From assembly GCA_033763995.1 (NCBI GenBank), contig JANRJL010000002.1, positions 62,001 to 126,000 of the forward strand: a stretch of DNA of 64,000 nucleotides. Direction: 5' to 3'. This document shows, piece after piece, positions 25,279 through 33,424 of the stretch. This DNA is from GCA-2737725 sp033763995 (lineage in GTDB: Bacteria; Pseudomonadota; Alphaproteobacteria; Rhodospirillales; Rhodospirillaceae). How positions within the stretch are numbered: the first letter of the stretch is position 1; each line of letters begins with the position of its first letter. Made by a program: the position numbers and the translations under genes. Below the pieces are notes generated by a model. The model saw only the letters and a list, made by a program, of their open reading frames with translations. It had not been told where the DNA came from and made no database searches.

Positions 25279-26370
25279 TTAGCGGTTCTGGAGATCGTAG
25301 GTAATGATGATTTCGTAGCCGTCGCTGTCGACGGTTTGGCCGCCGATCACCTTGGGGGCGTAGCGCCACTTCTCGAAGGCCTTGAGCGCGCTTTTTTCAA
25401 AGACTCCAGGTGGGTCAGCCTTGACGACCGTGGGATTGACGACGTGCCCGTGCTTGTTGATGCCGTAGGTGAACTGCACCCAGCCCTGGGTGCCCATCTG
25501 GGCCGCGGACACGGGATAGCTCGGCGGCACGCGCACCAAGGGCTTCGCGTCCTTGCGGTCGCCCTCGCCCAGCAGCACGGCGAACAGTTCGGTTTCGGCT
25601 ATGCAGCGCTCCTCGTCGCCGATTTTATCGAGCGCCTGGATCATGGTGGCCCGCACCATGAGTTCGCGGTCGCGCTGCTTGTGGGTCTTGAGGACCCCGA
25701 GCGCCCTGTCGAAATACTCGATGGCGCTGCGCGCATTGTCCATGGCCAGCCTGACCTTGCCGTATTGATGGTAGATGTGAACGAGTTCGGGCGAACTTTC
25801 GCCGTCGATCTTGCGGTAGATGTCGGCCGCGTCGTCATAGAGCCGCTTCATGCGCGTGGCATCGGGGGTCGGGCTCAGGTAGATGTAGTCCGCCCGCATG
25901 ACCTTGGCGTCGGCCAGTTCGCGCGAGTCCTTGCCGAACCACGCCTCGGCCTTGTCTTCGGCCTCGGCATACAACCGACCCGCGGCCGGCGAATCGTCGG
26001 CGCGGGGCCGCGCCTTGGCGCGGCCGATCACGGCGCGAATGATGCCGCGGCGGCCGTCGTCGGTTTGCGGGTCGTACAACGCCTGCGCCTTCTCGAAGGT
26101 GATGAGCGCCTGCCGATGGAGGTCGGCGGCGAGGTAGGTCTCCGCCAGATTGCCGGTCATGAGCGCGACGCGCGGGTCACGCGGGCCATATAATTCCTCT
26201 CCCAGGCGCATGGCCTCTTTCAAATATCTTTCCGCGCTGTCGTAATCCTTGAGCGAAAGCGCCCCCTGGAACGATGCGACATTGGCCCGCAACATCTCCT
26301 CGTCGGCGGCCCAACCAGGCGAAGCCAACAGCACAAAAATGAAGAGCGCGGGAATTGACGCACGCCGCAT
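25279..26370 (-). CDS. TonB-family protein with TPR region (energy transducer-like)
   Basis: 363 aa from the ATG at 26370, which has GGGGGAGGG six bases upstream. A Sec signal (RRASIPALFIFVLLASPGWA) precedes TPR-like helices (AERYLKEAMRLGEELYGPRDP, RQALITFEKAQALYDP, AIEYFDRALGVLKTH). The last 90 residues form a TonB C-terminal domain (RVPPSYPVSAAQMGTQGWVQF, KHGHVVNPTVVKADPPGVFEKSALKAFEKWRYAP). It lacks an N-terminal membrane anchor other than the signal, so it is more likely a periplasmic TonB-domain protein than a classic TonB. It lies 29 bp upstream of the DUF1838 gene. Confidence 0.8.
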   Translation of the reverse strand: MRRASIPALFIFVLLASPGWAADEEMLRANVASFQGALSLKDYDSAERYLKEAMRLGEELYGPRDPRVALMTGNLAETYLAADLHRQALITFEKAQALYDPQTDDGRRGIIRAVIGRAKARPRADDSPAAGRLYAEAEDKAEAWFGKDSRELADAKVMRADYIYLSPTPDATRMKRLYDDAADIYRKIDGESSPELVHIYHQYGKVRLAMDNARSAIEYFDRALGVLKTHKQRDRELMVRATMIQALDKIGDEERCIAETELFAVLLGEGDRKDAKPLVRVPPSYPVSAAQMGTQGWVQFTYGINKHGHVVNPTVVKADPPGVFEKSALKAFEKWRYAPKVIGGQTVDSDGYEIIITYDLQNR

Positions 26371-26465
26371 GACCAACCCTCCCCCAAGGCCGTTGAGGGC
26401 ACCATTATCGCGGGAAATTGCGGCAAAAATCGAGCGAAAATCAGCGGAGAACGACGGTGGGTTGG

Positions 26466-26831
26466 CTACTTGGCTTTGATGCCGGCTTTCGGCTTCCCCA
26501 CCTTTTTCATCACTCTTTTGGCGGCGGGGCGCAGCGCCGCGTAAGGGGCGGCGCCCTCGCCTAAACCGCGATTTGTCCAGCCCGGCGGCAGTTCGTCGCC
26601 CGGCATCGGCGGGTTGCCGCGACCGGCCCGCGCAAGAATCGCCAAAGCCTCGGGGATGTTCGCCCGCGCGCGCCGTTCAGCGAAGAACGCTGCCGTTCTT
26701 ATGGCCGACAGCTTTTCCGCCACCGCAACATTGATGAACTGATTGAGCGCAACGCCCTCCTGCTCGGCCACCCTGCGGGCTTCATCGAGCAGAGATTCTT
26801 GCAGACGCAGAGCGAAGTTGCTGTTTCTCAT
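26466..26831 (-). CDS. Antitoxin of a PIN-toxin pair (ribbon-helix-helix-like)
   Basis: 121 aa. The first 50 residues (NSNFALRLQESLLDEARRVAEQEGVALNQFINVAVAEKL) have the beta-strand then two-helix pattern of ribbon-helix-helix antitoxins. The C-terminal part is basic and low in complexity (RVMKKVGKPKAGIKAK). Its ATG overlaps the toxin stop by 4 bp, so toxin and antitoxin are translated together, with the toxin first. Confidence 0.72.
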   Translation of the reverse strand: MRNSNFALRLQESLLDEARRVAEQEGVALNQFINVAVAEKLSAIRTAAFFAERRARANIPEALAILARAGRGNPPMPGDELPPGWTNRGLGEGAAPYAALRPAAKRVMKKVGKPKAGIKAK

Positions 26832-27256
26832 CCTAAACCTCCAATCAGTCTCCAGGCCTCGACCGGCTTGATCGCGGAAATGCCGAACCGTTTGAGCGGC
26901 GTCTCGAAGTCGGCGGTATTGAACGTCACGACCGAGCGGGCGCCTCCATTGACGGCGAGATCGACGACAAAATCGTCATCCGGATCGACGATCTGGGGAC
27001 GCCAACGAAACGCAATCTCGACCGGCTGGGCGATCCCAACCAAGATTTCGACAAACCGAACAGCGTCCTCGCGGCTCAATCCGGCGGCGCGGTAATGCTC
27101 TGGCCGCGAGACGACCGCCTCGTACTCCAGCGCCAAAGGCACCGACATGAGAGTGTCAAACACGCCGCGCAAGGCTGCTTCGACCACAGCATGCGCAGCA
27201 CCACGATTGCTTCGCAGCGCCGCAACCACCACATCCGTGTCGAGCACCAGCCTCAC
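26828..27256 (-). CDS. PIN-domain toxin (COG1569-like)
   Basis: 142 aa starting at GTG. The PIN domain shows the acidic residues in LVLDTDVVVAALRS near the N-terminus, EYEAVVSRPEHY, DPDDDFVVDLAVNGGA and VVTFNTADF. PIN toxins are metal-dependent RNases. The subtype (putative toxin-antitoxin system toxin component, PIN family) usually has the antitoxin next to it, as here. Confidence 0.8.
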   Translation of the reverse strand: MRLVLDTDVVVAALRSNRGAAHAVVEAALRGVFDTLMSVPLALEYEAVVSRPEHYRAAGLSREDAVRFVEILVGIAQPVEIAFRWRPQIVDPDDDFVVDLAVNGGARSVVTFNTADFETPLKRFGISAIKPVEAWRLIGGLG

Positions 27257-27267
27257 CTGCGAACTAT

Positions 27268-27289
27268 GTCATATCGCGGGCGATATGAC
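27268..27289. promoter_or_regulatory. Perfect palindrome upstream of PIN toxin (probable operator)
   Basis: GTCATATCGC (27268-27277), GG spacer, then GCGATATGAC (27280-27289): a perfect 10-bp inverted repeat, centred about 22 bp upstream of the toxin GTG. Toxin-antitoxin operons are autoregulated through such sites by the DNA-binding antitoxin. It is AT-richer than its surroundings. Confidence 0.65.
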
Positions 27290-27318
27290 AATCGCGCCGA
27301 ACCGCGACAGCGCGCGGC

Positions 27319-28416
27319 CTAATTCGTCCCGGATTTCCGCGACGCGGCCGGCATCGCCTCGCCCCAGTTGGGATCGAAGGGCACGTAGTTTTCGGGCCCG
27401 ATGTTGAGCGACGAGACGTCCATGATGAAGGTCTTGATGTTGCTCATGAACCGCTCGCCGGTGGCGCGGCCCCAGTTCATCTTTTTGCCGTCGGGCGAGA
27501 CGTTGGCGAGAATGTCGATCTTGTCGTTGTGCGTGAGGCGGCGGTGCGGCCCGCCGGCGAGATCGCCCAAATAGATTTCCCAGTTGGTTTCGCTCAGCGC
27601 CCGGACATAAACGTAATGCCGGCCGTCGGGCGCGGGAAACGGATGCCAATTCATGCCGCGGTCGGTGGTGTGCCGGCGCCAGTTGGTGCCGTCCTTGCCG
27701 ATGGTGAAGATGGTCATGGGCGTCGGCTTGACCTTGCCGTAATCCTCGCCGCGCCAGGCGCGGAAGATGATGGTGTGATTGTCCTTCATGAAGAACGGCG
27801 CGCCTTCCTGCCAATCGGCGGTGCGGGTGACCTGGCGCTCCTCGCTGCCGTCGGATTTCATCACCCAGATGTCCATGTTGCGGTTGATCTGGCGTCCGAA
27901 GGCGATCCACTGGCCGTCGGGCGAGACCGAGACCTCGGCCTCGTAATACTTGTTGTTGGTCAAGCGTTTGACGTTCCGGCCGTCGAGATCGGAGGAATAC
28001 AGCTCGCCGCCTTGGGGGTATTGGTTGGAGTCCGACCAGTTGCCGACGGGCATGGTCATGTTGTCGCGCGTCGAGGTCCACACCACGCGCTTCATGTCGG
28101 GGAAGAAAAACGAGCAGGCGTCCTGGCCGCGGTCGTTGACGCGCCACACCTTCTTGCCGTCGTCGGTGAAGATGTAGGTCAGCGCGCCGGGGCCCCCGAA
28201 AGGCGTCTTGACGGCGTCGGGGTCGCGGGTTTGCGCGATGAGGTGGTAACTGTCGGGCGCGTAGTAGGCCTCGGCCGCCTCGGGGATATTGGGAATCATG
28301 TACGAGGGAAGCTCGCTGCCCGTGTCGATCGCGTTGGCGGGCGGCGTCTCCTGGGCCGCGGCGAGGCCCGCGGCGCTTGCGGCGAGGATCAGGGCTGCGA
28401 ACAACGTATTGGGCAT
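27319..28416 (-). CDS. TolB-like/WD40 beta-propeller exported protein
   Basis: 365 aa from the ATG at 28416. A signal peptide (MPNTLFAALILAASAAGLAAAQ) is followed by repeated PD40-type blades (GGELYSSDLDGRNVKRLTNN, VSVSPDGQWIAFGRQ, MDIWVMKSDGSEERQVTRT, YLGDLAGGPHRRLTHND, NVSPDGKKMNWGR). This is a periplasmic six-bladed propeller related to TolB. It is paralogous to the next gene (shared MIPNIPEAAEAYY near the N-terminus). The role is unknown. Confidence 0.78.
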   Translation of the reverse strand: MPNTLFAALILAASAAGLAAAQETPPANAIDTGSELPSYMIPNIPEAAEAYYAPDSYHLIAQTRDPDAVKTPFGGPGALTYIFTDDGKKVWRVNDRGQDACSFFFPDMKRVVWTSTRDNMTMPVGNWSDSNQYPQGGELYSSDLDGRNVKRLTNNKYYEAEVSVSPDGQWIAFGRQINRNMDIWVMKSDGSEERQVTRTADWQEGAPFFMKDNHTIIFRAWRGEDYGKVKPTPMTIFTIGKDGTNWRRHTTDRGMNWHPFPAPDGRHYVYVRALSETNWEIYLGDLAGGPHRRLTHNDKIDILANVSPDGKKMNWGRATGERFMSNIKTFIMDVSSLNIGPENYVPFDPNWGEAMPAASRKSGTN

Positions 28417-28456
28417 GATGTCTCTTCCCGACGAGCAGCACAGCTTATATGCGCAA

Positions 28457-28481
28457 ACCGCCGCCCTGGTGGGGCGGCGGT
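28457..28481 (-). terminator. Terminator-like hairpin between the two propeller genes
   Basis: ACCGCCGCCC (28457-28466) pairs with GGGCGGCGGT (28472-28481) around a 5-nt loop. Read leftward it is followed by TTTGCGCAT, a weak U-run. It sits 18 bp past the stop of the upstream lipoprotein gene. Confidence 0.55.
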
Positions 28482-28498
28482 GCCTGACGATGGTCGAT

Positions 28499-29659
28499 TT
28501 ATCGGGCCGGCGCGGACGCTTTTTGCGGCGGATCGTCCTGCATGGGCATGCCCCAGTCGGGATTGAACTCGTTCTTGGTGCCGATGCCGAGCGATGAGGC
28601 GTCCATGATGAAGGTCTTGAGACCCGACATGAAGCCCCGGCCCGTCGAGCGCGCGAAGGCGATCTTCTTGCCGTCGGGCGAGATCGACGGCAGCCCGTCG
28701 AAGCCCTCGAAGAAGGTGAGCCGCTTGGGCGGGGTGCCGGCGAGGTCGCCCAGGTAAACGTCCCAGTTGTTCTTGGCCTTGTCGGTGACGCGCACAAAGA
28801 CGTAATGGCGGCCGTCGGGCGCCGGGAACGGCGCCCAGTTCATGTCGCCGTCGAAGGTGTAGCGCCGCCAGTCGGTGCCGTCGGTCTTGATGGTGAACAC
28901 GGTCATGGGCGTGGGGCGGATCTTGCCGTACTCGGAGGCGCGCCAGGCGCGGAACATGATGCGGTCGTCGCCCGGCATGAAGAAGGGCGCGCCTTCCTGC
29001 CAATCGGGCGTGTTGGTGAGCTGACGCTCGCCGGTGCCGTCGGCGTTCATGATCCACAGATCCATCTTGCCGCCCGTCATGCGCCCGAACACGAGTTTCT
29101 TGCCGTCGTGGGACACCGAGACTTCGGCTTCGTAGTTCTTGTTGTTGGTGAGCCGCTTCAAATTCTTGCCGTCGATATCGGCGGTGTACAGCTCGGCGCC
29201 TTGGGGGTACTCGTTCTGGTCGGACCAGTTGCCCACGGGCATGTCCATGTTGTCGCGCGTGGATGTGAACACGATGCGCTTGCCGTCGGGGAAAATATAC
29301 GAGCACGCATCCTGCCCCTTGTCGTTGGCCCGCCACACCTTGGCGCCGTCGTCGGTGAACAGATAAGTCAGCGCGCCGTTGGTGCCCATGGAGGTTTTCT
29401 TGGCGGCGGGATCGCGCGTTTGGGCGATCAGCGTCTTGGAATCCTTGCCGTAATAGGCCTCCGCCGCCTCGGGGATGTTGGGAATCATAACCGAGGGCAA
29501 CTCCGTGCCCTCGAGGCTGGGCATCATGGCCTGGGCGCGCTGTTCCATGGTCATGCCCGCCAGCGGGTTGGACGATCCGGCGCCCTTCATGTCGGCGCAG
29601 CCGGCAAGCGTTAGAACGGCGGCCGAGGTCAACGCGAGCTTAGTCATGGACGGTGTCAT
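28499..29659 (-). CDS. TolB-like/WD40 beta-propeller lipoprotein
   Basis: 386 aa from the ATG at 29659; a TTG one codon earlier is not needed. A lipoprotein signal with lipobox LTLAGC is visible (cysteine near residue 21). The mature chain has the same PD40 blades as its downstream paralog (AELYTADIDGKNLKRLTNN, VSVSHDGKKLVFGRM, YLGDLAGTPPKRLTFF, SISPDGKKIAFARS). It is a lipid-anchored beta-propeller, possibly on the periplasmic face of the outer membrane. The two genes are a tandem duplication in which one copy is lipidated and the other soluble. Confidence 0.8.
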   Translation of the reverse strand: MTPSMTKLALTSAAVLTLAGCADMKGAGSSNPLAGMTMEQRAQAMMPSLEGTELPSVMIPNIPEAAEAYYGKDSKTLIAQTRDPAAKKTSMGTNGALTYLFTDDGAKVWRANDKGQDACSYIFPDGKRIVFTSTRDNMDMPVGNWSDQNEYPQGAELYTADIDGKNLKRLTNNKNYEAEVSVSHDGKKLVFGRMTGGKMDLWIMNADGTGERQLTNTPDWQEGAPFFMPGDDRIMFRAWRASEYGKIRPTPMTVFTIKTDGTDWRRYTFDGDMNWAPFPAPDGRHYVFVRVTDKAKNNWDVYLGDLAGTPPKRLTFFEGFDGLPSISPDGKKIAFARSTGRGFMSGLKTFIMDASSLGIGTKNEFNPDWGMPMQDDPPQKASAPAR

Positions 29660-29782
29660 CAAAGGTCTCCCCGAATGTCATGCGGTGGGCGATGGACGAT
29701 AGGGCGATGACAATGCAATTCCCCGCCCTTGGCAAGGGTTTCGGTGTATCTCTAAAGTAACAGCAGTTCGTAGGAGCCGGGC

Positions 29783-30715
29783 ATGCGCGCACTACTCGTA
29801 CTGATCGCTACTGTGTTGTTCGGATTTGCGGCCGCGGCGCAGCCCCAATCCGGCGAGACCTTCAAGGATTGCGAGACCTGCCCCGAGATGATGGTGCTGC
29901 CCACGGGCAAGGCTTGGCTGGGCGCGGAGCCGTGGGACCAGGACATGAAACCCACCTGGGCGCCCCTGCGCGAGGTGACGATCAACTATGCTTTCGCCGT
30001 GGCGAAGCTGGAGATCACGCGCGCGCAGTACCGCGAGTTTGTCAAGGCGACCAAGTACGAAAGCAAGACCACCTCGTGCAACACCTGGGGCTTCAACCGC
30101 ATCCTCGGGCAAACCGAGGGCTACGCCTGGGACAACCCCGGCCAGCCGCAGCGCGATGATGCGCCGGTGGTGTGCGTGAGTTGGCAGGACGCCACGGCCT
30201 TCGTGAATTGGTTGGCCAAGAAAACCAAGAAGCCCTACCGCCTGCTGTCGTCCACCGAGTTCGAGTACGCCACGCGCGCGGGAACGCGCGGGCCCTGGTT
30301 CTGGGGCCCCGACAACGCCAAGGCCTGCGAATTCGCCAACGTCGCCGACGACACTTACCGGCGGCTTTACAGCTACGGCCCGGTGTTTGCCTGCAACGAC
30401 AACTGGGAGCGCTTGGCGCCCGTGGGCTCCTTCAAGGCCAACCCTTGGGGCCTGCACGACATGCTGGGCAACGCCTGGGAGTGGACCGAAGACTGTTTCC
30501 ACGCCGACATGAGCCGGATCCCCACCGATGGCCGCGCCTGGGGACCAGAGGACGGCGGCGACTGCGCCGCCCGCACGCCGAGGGGCGGCGCCTGGGCCTC
30601 GGGCACCGATTGGCTCAAGGCCATTCAGCCAAAGCCGGGACCCCGAGGCCTATCACAGCCAGTTGCTGGGCTTTCGCGTGGCGGTGACGCTCAAAGAGGG
30701 CTGACCATCCTTTAG
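29783..30715 (+). CDS. SUMF1/FGE-fold secreted protein, frameshifted near the C-terminus
   Basis: 310 aa as it reads. A signal peptide precedes the CETCP motif. The FGE-fold core follows (LEITRAQYREFVKAT, VCVSWQDATAFVNWLAKKTKKPYRLLSSTEFEYATRAGT, WGLHDMLGNAWEWTEDCF). From about 30605-30640 the frame is lost: the next frame encodes SRDPEAYHSQLLGFRVAVTL and ends at TGA 30702-30704, exactly the family's usual GFRVA ending, while the present frame ends at 30715. A one-base insertion (or sequencing error) is therefore likely. The protein has eight cysteines like the four paralogs at 35856-40169 and lacks the FGE catalytic cysteines. Confidence 0.75.
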   Translation: MRALLVLIATVLFGFAAAAQPQSGETFKDCETCPEMMVLPTGKAWLGAEPWDQDMKPTWAPLREVTINYAFAVAKLEITRAQYREFVKATKYESKTTSCNTWGFNRILGQTEGYAWDNPGQPQRDDAPVVCVSWQDATAFVNWLAKKTKKPYRLLSSTEFEYATRAGTRGPWFWGPDNAKACEFANVADDTYRRLYSYGPVFACNDNWERLAPVGSFKANPWGLHDMLGNAWEWTEDCFHADMSRIPTDGRAWGPEDGGDCAARTPRGGAWASGTDWLKAIQPKPGPRGLSQPVAGLSRGGDAQRGLTIL

Positions 30716-30741
30716 ACAGAACGCGAGCCGGCGGCCGAATT

Positions 30742-30753
30742 TGACGCGCGTCA
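30742..30753. promoter_or_regulatory. Palindrome upstream of the Rieske oxygenase
   Basis: TGACGCGCGTCA is a perfect 12-bp palindrome about 63 bp before the oxygenase ATG and just after the frameshifted SUMF1-fold gene. It is embedded in AATT-rich flanks. It may be an operator, but no cognate regulator is adjacent. Confidence 0.4.
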
Positions 30754-30815
30754 ATTCGGTTTGATGGGCCCTTGGCAATCTCCCAGACGTCGAGACATGC
30801 CGAGGGGGAGACGCG

Positions 30816-31973
30816 ATGTTCATCAATTTCTGGTACGCGGCCGGGGCCTCGGCCGACCTCAAGGATCAACCGCTCAAGCGCACCATGCTGGGGCAGACCT
30901 TCGTGCTGTTCCGCGACTCCAAGGGTCAGGCCCACTGCCTGTCCAACGTCTGCTCGCACCGCGGCGGCTCGCTGGCGGGCGGCAAGGTGCGCGGCGACTG
31001 CGTCGAGTGCCCCTATCACGGCTGGCGCTTCGACGGCGGCGGTGCCTGCACCAAGATTCCCTCGCTGGGGCCCGTCGACGGGGCGGCCGGCAGCGCCAAG
31101 ATTCCGGCACGCACCAAGATCGACAGCTACCCCGTGCAGGAGAAGTACGGCCTGATTTTCTGCTTCCTGGGCGACCTGCCCGAGGCCGAGCGTCCGCCGA
31201 TCATGGAAATCCCCGAGTACGGCAAGGACGGCTGGCGCGCCACCGTGCAACAGCCGGGCGTGTGGAACATCGACTACAAGCGTTCCATCGAGAACTCCAT
31301 CGACCCGGCGCACAACGAATATGTGCACGACACCCATGGTTTTTCAGGCGAGCGCGACGATTACCGCGTGCACGAACTCAACATGAAGGAAACCGCCTGG
31401 GGCATCGGCTTCTTCAACAAGATGCACTCCCCGCCCCTGCCCGAGGCACGCATGCGCGCGGCCAGCGGGCGCACCGACAACGCCTTCATCGAGGCGGGCA
31501 CGGGCAATCACGGCCCCTCGGCGGTGTGGACGCACATCCACCCCTCGCCGCATGCGCACATTCACCAGTACCTTTACGAGACGCCGATCGACGAGACCCA
31601 CACACAGGTTTATCTGGTCACGTTGCGCAACTTCCTGATTACGGAAGACGACGACAAGCGCATCATGGACCGCAACATGTACGTCGCGGCGCAGGACAAG
31701 GCCGTGCTGGAGGACGTGGAGCCGGTCGCGACGCCGCGCACCAACACCCACGAGGTGCTGATGCCGGCCGACGTGCCCATCGCGCGCTTTCGCGACTTCT
31801 GCAAGCAATGGGAGGCGCGCGGCTGGCGCATCGACCTGGACAAAGTAGCCGCCACGAAAGGCCGCACGGCCTACGCCATCCCGAGCCCCGAGCGTCGCCA
31901 TTCCAAGGGTTGGGTCATCGACCCGGTGCCGTTGATCGCGCCGCAAGCGAGCGTGAAGGCGGCGGCGGAATGA
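30816..31973 (+). CDS. Rieske-type aromatic ring-hydroxylating/demethylating oxygenase, alpha subunit
   Basis: 385 aa. The N-terminal Rieske [2Fe-2S] site is clear: CSHRGGSLAGG followed by CPYHGW (Cys-x-His...Cys-x2-His, residues about 47-70). The catalytic domain has the mononuclear-iron motif NSIDPAHNEYVH with two histidines and nearby acid. The overall pattern (MFINFWYAAGAS, YPVQEKYGLIFCFLGD) resembles VanA/PobA-like oxygenases. It would need an electron-donating reductase, which is not in the window. It should hydroxylate or demethylate an aromatic or related compound in the cytoplasm. A strong terminator follows. Confidence 0.87.
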   Translation: MFINFWYAAGASADLKDQPLKRTMLGQTFVLFRDSKGQAHCLSNVCSHRGGSLAGGKVRGDCVECPYHGWRFDGGGACTKIPSLGPVDGAAGSAKIPARTKIDSYPVQEKYGLIFCFLGDLPEAERPPIMEIPEYGKDGWRATVQQPGVWNIDYKRSIENSIDPAHNEYVHDTHGFSGERDDYRVHELNMKETAWGIGFFNKMHSPPLPEARMRAASGRTDNAFIEAGTGNHGPSAVWTHIHPSPHAHIHQYLYETPIDETHTQVYLVTLRNFLITEDDDKRIMDRNMYVAAQDKAVLEDVEPVATPRTNTHEVLMPADVPIARFRDFCKQWEARGWRIDLDKVAATKGRTAYAIPSPERRHSKGWVIDPVPLIAPQASVKAAAE

Positions 31974-32041
31974 GTGGGCTGAATTCGGTTTGACTCTCGC
32001 CACTCCCCTGCTTCCCCAAGAGCACGGCGAGAGTTGATAAG

Positions 32042-32073
32042 GCGGCGGATCGTCCCCCGATCCGCCGCTTTTT
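32042..32073 (+). terminator. Strong Rho-independent terminator
   Basis: GCGGCGGATCG (32042-32052) pairs with CGATCCGCCGC (32058-32068) over 11 bp with a 5-nt loop, followed by TTTTT. It ends the Rieske oxygenase transcript. Confidence 0.9.
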
Positions 32074-32085
32074 CGTGTGGGGGCA

Positions 32086-32147
32086 GGAGCATTTTCCCGA
32101 CAAGTGGAGGCCGGTTGGCGTGGAAAATGCGACCAAAAGAAAACGAG
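32086..32147. repeat. GCATTTTC/GAAAATGC dispersed palindromic repeat, copy 1
   Basis: GCATTTTCC (32089-32097) faces GGAAAATGC (32122-32130). The whole element reads GGAGCATTTTCCCGACAAGT and so on. The inverse copy at 56876-56936 matches over nearly its full length, differing mainly in the centre and a few bases at the end. It is the familiar alphaproteobacterial intergenic palindrome. Confidence 0.85.
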
Positions 32148-32154
32148 TTTGACT

Positions 32155-32685
32155 CTATTTCGTGTCGGGCGCGGGCGGGCGATCTTCCGGCTGAGTCGTG
32201 TCGATGAAGCGGTGGATCAGCCAGCGCCCATCGGGCTGCTTCTTGAACACCGTGAGGTTGGTGCGTTTCTCGGTGAAGGCCGGCGGCGGCTGGCCGTCGC
32301 GACCACTCTTGGTCCCTGGGGCACCGGGGCGCGGCGCACCGCCCAGTTCATTGGCGCTGATCATCACCGCTATGTCGCCCGCGATATCCACCGACAACAA
32401 CGTCGGATTGGAGCGCATGATGTAGGCGGGCATGGCGGGCGCGAAGAACGCGGCGATGGCCGCGCGACCCACGGCGGGCTCCCGCCGCGGAGAAATGTGC
32501 CAGGCATCCTCGGTGTAATTGGCCGCCAGCGCCTCGATGTCGGAGTCGTTATAAGCCTCGATCACCGCGGCCTTGCGCGCCATCAATACGTCCACGTCGG
32601 CCTGGCTGGCGCCACTAATGATAGTTTGCGCGTAAGGGCTATATACAGCCAACAAATAGAGGATCAGGGCTAGTTTTATTTTCAT
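32155..32685 (-). CDS. SnoaL-like/ketosteroid isomerase-fold exported protein
   Basis: 176 aa from the ATG at 32685. A signal segment (MKIKLALILYLLAVYSPYA) precedes a SnoaL_3-type domain: ARKAAVIEAYNDSDIEALAANYTEDAWHISP at its start, GRAAIAAFFAP, and LTVFKKQPDGRWLIHRFIDT at its end. Such folds bind small molecules or act as isomerases. It is divergent from the HEPN gene, with about 67 bp between the two starts. Confidence 0.78.
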   Translation of the reverse strand: MKIKLALILYLLAVYSPYAQTIISGASQADVDVLMARKAAVIEAYNDSDIEALAANYTEDAWHISPRREPAVGRAAIAAFFAPAMPAYIMRSNPTLLSVDIAGDIAVMISANELGGAPRPGAPGTKSGRDGQPPPAFTEKRTNLTVFKKQPDGRWLIHRFIDTTQPEDRPPAPDTK

Positions 32686-32752
32686 CTCGCTACAACTATC
32701 ATCAGTATTTGTGGTCGTTAAGGCGAAACATCTTAGGTTTAAGGGTACAATC

Positions 32753-33418
32753 ATGTCTAAGGCCTACGACGCCTTTCTCAAAAATGACTCAGAAGTCGAT
32801 AGACTGTTGCAGATTCACACAGAAATCACTGGCACAGGGCCTGGTAAGCGAGAAGGGGTCGAGGTCTTGAATAAGTCAGCAATAATAATGATTTGTGCGT
32901 GTTGGGAAACTTATGTCGAGGACGTCGCTAATGAAGCGGCAGGTCATTTAGCTGACTCAATCTCTAGCTCAGACAGTATCGCAAAAGATGTCAGAAAAAG
33001 CTGCGTAGCCTCTCTAGGAATAATGAAGAGCGATGAAGCCGCTTGGAGCGGTTTATGTCTCTCGTGGAAAGACGCCATTAGAAAGAATGCAGAGTCGTTA
33101 ACCAAGAGCCGCTTGGGGGGCCTTAACACTCCCAAAACAGCGAATGTTGATAGCATCTTCTGCAAAGCATTGGGGATACAAAAAGTATCTCAGACGTGGA
33201 AATGGAAGAAAATGAAAAGCGCGACAGCAAGCAGCACAGTGGATGCTCTTGTCGAGCTTCGTGGTGATCTAGCACATCGAACTAAAGCGGCTGGAACCGT
33301 AAAAAAAGCAACCTGTTCATATTACCGAAACCATATCAAAAGGGTTGTAAACAAGACTGAAAAGTCGATCTCCGATTTTCTGACCAGCACAACTGGTAAG
33401 CCACTTAGCGCTGGCTAA
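32753..33418 (+). CDS. HEPN-domain protein (RiboL-PSP-HEPN-like putative RNase)
   Basis: 221 aa from the ATG at 32753. It is helical and charged. The segment ALVELRGDLAHRTKAA contains R170-x4-H175, the HEPN RNase motif; the N-terminal helices with AIIMICACWETYVEDVANEAAGH match RiboL-PSP-type HEPN proteins, often linked to phage defence. The gene is clearly lower in G+C (about 45-50% in lines sampled) than its neighbours, with codon use to match, suggesting acquisition by transfer. It is convergent with the amine oxidase gene 6 bp downstream. No partner toxin or antitoxin is next to it. Confidence 0.75.
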   Translation: MSKAYDAFLKNDSEVDRLLQIHTEITGTGPGKREGVEVLNKSAIIMICACWETYVEDVANEAAGHLADSISSSDSIAKDVRKSCVASLGIMKSDEAAWSGLCLSWKDAIRKNAESLTKSRLGGLNTPKTANVDSIFCKALGIQKVSQTWKWKKMKSATASSTVDALVELRGDLAHRTKAAGTVKKATCSYYRNHIKRVVNKTEKSISDFLTSTTGKPLSAG

Positions 33419-33424
33419 TTCTGA

